A stretch of DNA of 64,000 bases, taken from the NCBI GenBank assembly GCA_964229355.1, contig CAXRDE010000019.1, positions 186,001-250,000 of the forward strand. Reading direction: 5' to 3'. Numbering within the stretch: the first letter of the stretch is position 1; the number at the start of each line of letters is the position of its first letter. Shown one piece after another: positions 60,469 through 64,000 of this stretch. The notes below the pieces were generated by a model. It worked only from the letters and a program-made list of their open reading frames with translations. It was not told where the DNA came from and did no database searches. The stretch is from CAXRDE01 sp964229355. GTDB lineage: Bacteria > Cyanobacteriota > Sericytochromatia > UBA7694. The position numbers were made by a program, and so were the translations under genes.

Positions 60469-60827
60469 GTGTCTTCTCCCGCTTGCCACTGGTCTTTTAC
60501 CTGTTGTACCGCCTCACGCATATCTTGAATATTTTCTTCATCGCGCTCAATAAAAGTCAGCCCCTCAGCAACCCAGGTGGCCAGTTCAGGTTGCACCAGC
60601 CGATAAAAAACCCGGCGCCCTTCGCGGCGCTCCACCACCAGACGGTGAGAGCGCATCAATGCCAAATGTTGAGACACCCGTGCATGACTAATTTCAAGGG
60701 TTTTTTCTAAAAAATTCACATCCCGCTCTTCATGACGTAAGGCCTCCACAATGCGAATGCGGTGTGGGTGCGACAAAACGCCTAAAAATTTGGATAACTC
60801 TTTGGTAACCAGCAAGCGTACAGGCAT
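60465..60827 (-). CDS. ArsR-family transcriptional regulator without metal cysteines
   Basis: This 120-residue winged-helix regulator has SHPHRIRIVEAL, the recognition helix ISHARVSQHLALM (47-59) and a beta-wing VVERREGRRVFYRL. It has no Cys anywhere, so neither the ArsR alpha-3 Cys site nor a redox pair is possible, and the ligand is unknown. A 7-2-7 dyad at 60858-60873 in front of it is a likely autoregulatory operator. It is co-transcribed with the small lipoprotein gene after it. Confidence 0.9.
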   Translation of the reverse strand: MPVRLLVTKELSKFLGVLSHPHRIRIVEALRHEERDVNFLEKTLEISHARVSQHLALMRSHRLVVERREGRRVFYRLVQPELATWVAEGLTFIERDEENIQDMREAVQQVKDQWQAGEDT

Positions 60828-60857
60828 GAAGTTCTCACTTTGTTCAATATGGGGTGA

Positions 60858-60873
60858 AATATATACATATATT
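60858..60873. promoter_or_regulatory. Probable ArsR-family operator
   Basis: AATATAT (60858-60864), AC, ATATATT (60867-60873) is a perfect 7-2-7 inverted repeat in the 88-base gap between the divergent ArsR-type gene and a small gene. ArsR/SmtB dimers bind AT-rich dyads of this shape. It could govern both directions. Confidence 0.5.
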
Positions 60874-60915
60874 AATGTGTTTTAAGGCGCTTGTAAACCG
60901 TGATAGAATCAGGAC

Positions 60916-61119
60916 ATGGAAATTCAAGGTGCCCAGCAGGGCTTACAACAGACCTTACAGCAGCTACATCTCAGTGTACAACGGCAACAATCTCCACAGG
61001 GAGATTGGGTGCGTGAAACCGTTGAACAACGACAGCTCCTCCGCCAGGGTGAGGCCCAGGTCACAGCCATCCAGGCCCAGGATGAGATGTTAGGGCAGCT
61101 CTTTGACGCCCTTGCCTGA
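60916..61119 (+). CDS. Small helical protein resembling flagellar rod C-termini
   Basis: This 67-residue, Gln-rich, fully helical protein ends QDEMLGQLFDALA. The second half has the heptad rhythm and the DEMLG-LL ending seen in the C-termini of flagellar rod proteins such as FlgC/FlgG and in related small proteins. That resemblance is by eye. No other flagellar gene is in the window. A TAGAAT -10 with a weak TTTAAG -35 (17-base spacing) and an AGGA ribosome site precede it. It starts opposite the ArsR-type gene. Confidence 0.6.
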   Translation: MEIQGAQQGLQQTLQQLHLSVQRQQSPQGDWVRETVEQRQLLRQGEAQVTAIQAQDEMLGQLFDALA

Positions 61120-61133
61120 GCCGTTTCTGGTCC

Positions 61134-61799
61134 CTAGTTTTCGTGGGGTGACTCCCATTCCAGCGGCAAGAGCGCGGTGTGCAGCTGTGCCGAAATGGCC
61201 TGTTTATACGCTTTATGGCGTTGTTCAAAATCCACCTCAGGCTGCCACAGCTGCTGAAGCTGTTCGACGCTAAACAGCACGTGCTGCTCAGAAAAAGCCG
61301 TTCCTCCGCTTAAGGTGCGAGTCAGGGGGTGCTTCGCAGACAAAATCAGGGTATTTACATCCTGTTGCTGCATCGTCACCCAGGCCGCATTGATCATTTC
61401 TGCATTCAAATAATAGCTGCCCAAATTGCCAATCACGGCCATGCGAAATTCGGGCACATGGGTACGCACATAATCCAGCAAAAAATTGACCAAAACCGGA
61501 TTGTCTGGAAGGTTTTCGGCAAAGCCAAACAAACTCAGCGAAAAAACCACAGGCACCTGCCAACCAGGAGGATAGCCTAAGCTGTCTCGCTCAAACTTGG
61601 TATAGGCCTTACCCGACAAACCCTCAAGGGTTACGGCACCCTCAGCGGCCTGGGGCACCTGCTCTGCAGAGTTGCCCATGGTGAATTGTGGCGGCCCCAC
61701 CTGCGACCAAAAGCCCTGGTACAGGGCCTGAATGGTGGATTCAGATAAAGCTTCATCCCCCAGGTCCAGGGCCAAGCCCCAACTGCTACGCAAGGCCAT
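61134..61799 (-). CDS. Protein of unknown function coupled to murQ
   Basis: This 221-residue protein has no signal peptide. The ATG at 61799 follows GGAGG at 6 bases, inside the end of murQ (14-base overlap), and is preferred to an upstream start. I see no named motif. The N-terminal half includes LALDLGDEALSES and a YPPGWQVPVVFSLSLFGF strand. The centre (MAVIGNLGSYYLNAEMINAAW) looks like a Rossmann-type element. Coupling to murQ suggests cell-wall recycling, as an inference. Confidence 0.7.
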   Translation of the reverse strand: MALRSSWGLALDLGDEALSESTIQALYQGFWSQVGPPQFTMGNSAEQVPQAAEGAVTLEGLSGKAYTKFERDSLGYPPGWQVPVVFSLSLFGFAENLPDNPVLVNFLLDYVRTHVPEFRMAVIGNLGSYYLNAEMINAAWVTMQQQDVNTLILSAKHPLTRTLSGGTAFSEQHVLFSVEQLQQLWQPEVDFEQRHKAYKQAISAQLHTALLPLEWESPHEN

Positions 61800-62709
61800 G
61801 AGCAGCCTCCAATGCCAGGCGTAATTTACCCTGATGTTGCTGTAACTGAGCCCGTGCCTGGGACACATGGGAGGCATCCAAAGGCTGATCGACCCAACGC
61901 TTTTGAAGATAAAGAGCGGTTTTCACCTCACCGCCACAGAGCTGCAGAAGTTCTTGCGCCCGCAAAGCGTCCACTTCGGCCAGCTGCATCACCATCCGCA
62001 AAGCCCGTTTTTGCAGTTTATCGTTGCTGACCTTCAAATCCACCATATACTGGTCATACACTTTGCCCATCTGCACCATACTCAGGGTGGTTAACATATT
62101 CAGCACCATTTTGGTGGCGGTGCCCGCCTTTAAACGGGTACTGCCCGTCAACACCTCTGGCCCCACGGCCAGCACCATATAGTGGTCAATGGCGGGATCA
62201 TTTTGAGGCACTGGGTTGCAGGTTAACAGGGCCGTGGCACAGCCACGGGCTTTGGCAAAGCGCAAGCCGCTGCGCACGTAAGGGGTGGTACCGCTGGCCG
62301 CAATGCCCACCACCACGTCTGCAGGTGTAATATGGGCCAGGTCCACCTCGGCCTGGGCAGCGACATCTTCAGCCCCTTCTGCAGCCTGGTGCAACGCCGG
62401 TAGGCCTCCGGCAATAATGCCCTGTACCAGCTCTGGCGGGGTCCCAAAGGTCGGAGGACACTCAGAAGCATCTAAAACCCCCAAACGCCCGCTGGTGCCC
62501 GCGCCGATATACAGCAAGCGTCCACCCTGTTGAAAGGCCTGCACAATGGATTGAATCGTGTCAGCAATGGCAGCCTCCGCCTGCCCCACCGCCTCCACCA
62601 CCTTCAGGTCCTCTTGATTCATCAAGCGGACGGCTGCCTGTAAAGACAAATCGTCCAGCCCCACGCTGCGGGGGTTTGTTTGTTCGGTTAAGGGGAGTGG
62701 CTCTTGCAT
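61786..62709 (-). CDS. murQ: N-acetylmuramic acid 6-phosphate etherase MurQ
   Basis: This 307-residue SIS-domain enzyme cleaves the lactyl ether of MurNAc-6-phosphate to give GlcNAc-6-phosphate and D-lactate in cell-wall recycling. The family motif GAGTSGRLGVLDASECPPTF (72-91) is perfect, with the catalytic Glu in SEC. TGSTRLKAGTATKMVLNML is also typical. Length matches the family. It is divergent from ftsH across a 169-base control region. It heads a two-gene unit with the unknown gene at 61134. Confidence 0.96.
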   Translation of the reverse strand: MQEPLPLTEQTNPRSVGLDDLSLQAAVRLMNQEDLKVVEAVGQAEAAIADTIQSIVQAFQQGGRLLYIGAGTSGRLGVLDASECPPTFGTPPELVQGIIAGGLPALHQAAEGAEDVAAQAEVDLAHITPADVVVGIAASGTTPYVRSGLRFAKARGCATALLTCNPVPQNDPAIDHYMVLAVGPEVLTGSTRLKAGTATKMVLNMLTTLSMVQMGKVYDQYMVDLKVSNDKLQKRALRMVMQLAEVDALRAQELLQLCGGEVKTALYLQKRWVDQPLDASHVSQARAQLQQHQGKLRLALEAAHGLA

Positions 62710-62780
62710 AAATTACCTCGAAGATCTTCGTTTTAAGCCCTTTTCTCTTGTATCATATAAGTAAAACAACTTGAACACAG

Positions 62781-62850
62781 CAAAGTTACAGCAAACACAG
62801 GTAACTTTGTGGGCATGGGTTCTTCAGAATTCTAACGCAAATCCTGAAGA
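62781..62850 (+). promoter_or_regulatory. Two stem-loops in the ftsH leader region
   Basis: CAAAGTTAC (62781-62789) and GTAACTTTG (62801-62809) form a perfect 9-bp stem around 11 bases. TCTTCAG (62821-62827) and CTGAAGA (62844-62850) form a perfect 7-bp stem around 16 bases. A 7-base direct repeat AACACAG (62774-62780 and 62794-62800) flanks the first arm. They could be operators or structured leader RNA ahead of ftsH. Confidence 0.45.
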
Positions 62851-62878
62851 CCGATGCATATCAGAAGAGGTGAAACCT

Positions 62879-64000
62879 TTGAAGAAAAATAACAATAAAA
62901 ACAGTGGCATTTGGATTGTAGCCGGTCTAATTGCGGTGACCCTGGCCGTTTCTGTCATGCAACGGCAGACGCCCCAGGAGTCTCCCAGTTATAGCAGCTT
63001 CTTAAGTTTGGTCAACTCTGGCGAAATCGCCAGTGTTACCCTGGAAGACGGCCAGTTGGAAGCCACCAAGCGTACCAACAACACCAAAATCCGCGTGGAT
63101 ATTCCCCGCAATGACGATGAGCTCATTCCTCTTTTAAAAGAGAAGAACGTCAATATTGAAGTGGAGCGCCCCCAGGAGCCCAGCTGGTGGATGTCCATGC
63201 TCACACCCCTGCTGTTTCCCATTCTTCTGCTGATTATTCTGTATATTTTTGTGGTGCGTCAGGCCCAAAGCGGCAGCAGCCAGGCCATGGCTTTTGGCAA
63301 AAGCAAAGCCAAAATGCTCGTCGAAAACAAACCCAAAGTCACCTTTGATGATGTGGCCGGTGCCGACGAAGCCAAAGAAGAACTCGAAGAAATCGTCGAC
63401 TTCTTAAAATCCCCTGACAAATACCAGGCCCTGGGTGCAAAAATTCCCAAAGGTGTTTTATTGGTAGGTCCTCCGGGAACCGGTAAAACCCTGTTGGCCA
63501 AAGCCGTGGCCGGTGAAGCTTCAGTGCCCTTTTTCAGTATCAGTGGTTCTGAATTTGTGGAAATGTTTGTGGGTGTCGGTGCTTCTCGGGTTCGCGATCT
63601 CTTTGATCAGGCCAAAAAGCACGCCCCCTGCTTAATCTTCATTGACGAAATCGACGCCGTCGGTCGCCAACGGGGCGCCGGCATGGGTGGCGGTCACGAT
63701 GAGCGGGAACAAACCCTCAACCAGTTGTTGATCGAGATGGATGGTTTTGAAGACAACCACAGTACCATCGTGATTGCTGCCACCAACCGTCCAGACATTT
63801 TAGACGCCGCCCTGCTGCGTCCCGGCCGTTTTGACCGTCAGGTCATTGTGGATCGTCCCGATGTGGAAGGCCGTGAGAAAATCTTACAGGTGCACATTAA
63901 AAACAAGCCGCTCGCTGAAGAGGTCAAGGTCGAAACCCTGGCCAAACGCACCCCCGGTTTTACCGGTGCTGATTTAGCCAACCTGACCAACGAAGCGGCC
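62879..64000 (+). CDS. ftsH: ATP-dependent zinc metalloprotease FtsH (3' truncated by window)
   Basis: These are the first 374 residues of FtsH, the membrane-bound AAA+ protease. There are two membrane helices (about 10-28 and 105-126) around a small periplasmic domain. Walker A GPPGTGKT is at 197-204, Walker B IFIDEID has Asp256/Glu257, and the second region of homology follows (ATNRPDILDAALLRPGRFDRQ region). The HExxH zinc site lies beyond the window. The start decides itself on spacing. TTG at 62879 is 8 bases after AGAAGAGG, whereas the in-frame GTG at 62870 overlaps that ribosome site and the upstream ATG at 62854 is out of frame. Confidence 0.95.
   Translation, partial: MKKNNNKNSGIWIVAGLIAVTLAVSVMQRQTPQESPSYSSFLSLVNSGEIASVTLEDGQLEATKRTNNTKIRVDIPRNDDELIPLLKEKNVNIEVERPQEPSWWMSMLTPLLFPILLLIILYIFVVRQAQSGSSQAMAFGKSKAKMLVENKPKVTFDDVAGADEAKEELEEIVDFLKSPDKYQALGAKIPKGVLLVGPPGTGKTLLAKAVAGEASVPFFSISGSEFVEMFVGVGASRVRDLFDQAKKHAPCLIFIDEIDAVGRQRGAGMGGGHDEREQTLNQLLIEMDGFEDNHSTIVIAATNRPDILDAALLRPGRFDRQVIVDRPDVEGREKILQVHIKNKPLAEEVKVETLAKRTPGFTGADLANLTNEAA

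Noticed and set aside
1..64000. tRNA, rRNA, insertion sequence, integrase or attachment site
   Set aside because: None was recognised. Intergenic gaps are all under about 220 bases and no transposase or recombinase motifs were found in any frame.

Overview
The window is a dense stretch of bacterial chromosome from a Gram-negative organism. It encodes a phosphate-type porin, two tripartite RND efflux systems with outer-membrane components, and at least a dozen lipoproteins with clear lipoboxes. No intergenic gap exceeds about 220 bases. I see no tRNA, rRNA, insertion sequence, prophage or CRISPR array. I cannot place the organism firmly. The mix (VTC/DUF4956/CotH, OprP-type porin, lipoprotein-rich envelope, cyanobacterial-style Pho-like repeats) would fit a non-photosynthetic relative of Cyanobacteria, but that is a guess and not a reading.

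Layout. 1-5 kb: the end of a carboxylesterase, then a four-gene unit (porin, VTC polyphosphate polymerase, DUF4956 membrane protein, CotH-kinase lipoprotein) preceded by TTTACA repeats that resemble Pho boxes. 5-15 kb: a copper block (copZ and copA divergent, then cueR) with CueR-type 19-bp-spacer promoters in both directions, followed by a CzcCBA-type divalent-metal efflux operon and a VIT1/CCC1 iron/manganese transporter. 15-21 kb: NRDE protein, S9 peptidase, a lipoprotein with an internally duplicated DUF4377-META unit, and a CoA-disulfide-reductase-like flavoprotein. 21-28 kb (minus strand): a CusCBA-type Cu/Ag efflux operon headed by a His/Cys-rich exported protein and a YtkA-like lipoprotein, behind another CueR-type box. 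28-36 kb (minus strand): a translationally coupled five-gene lipoprotein operon made of two alternating pairs (Gly-linker/IPT-like protein plus beta-propeller protein) and a 1357-residue subtilase. It is visibly more AT-rich than its surroundings. 36-38 kb, divergent from it: a radical SAM/SPASM protein and an overlapping polytopic membrane protein. 38-64 kb: mostly housekeeping genes (surE, ald, map, rsmI, a GyrB/ParE subunit, threonine ammonia-lyase, mnmG, murQ, start of ftsH) mixed with signalling genes (PatA-like double REC/DUF4388 protein, orphan histidine kinase, ArsR regulator) and several unrecognised envelope proteins.

How the parts work together. CueR (7542-7940) probably controls copZ, copA and, at a distance of 20 kb, the cus operon, because all three carry the same operator geometry. 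The CzcA-like pump keeps the acidic TM4 residues D402/D408/E415 of divalent-cation pumps. The CusA-like pump keeps the three-methionine Cu(I)/Ag(I) site. The pumps therefore probably divide the work by metal charge. The least understood parts are the lipoprotein/subtilase operon with its divergent radical SAM gene, and the phosphate porin/VTC/DUF4956/CotH unit.
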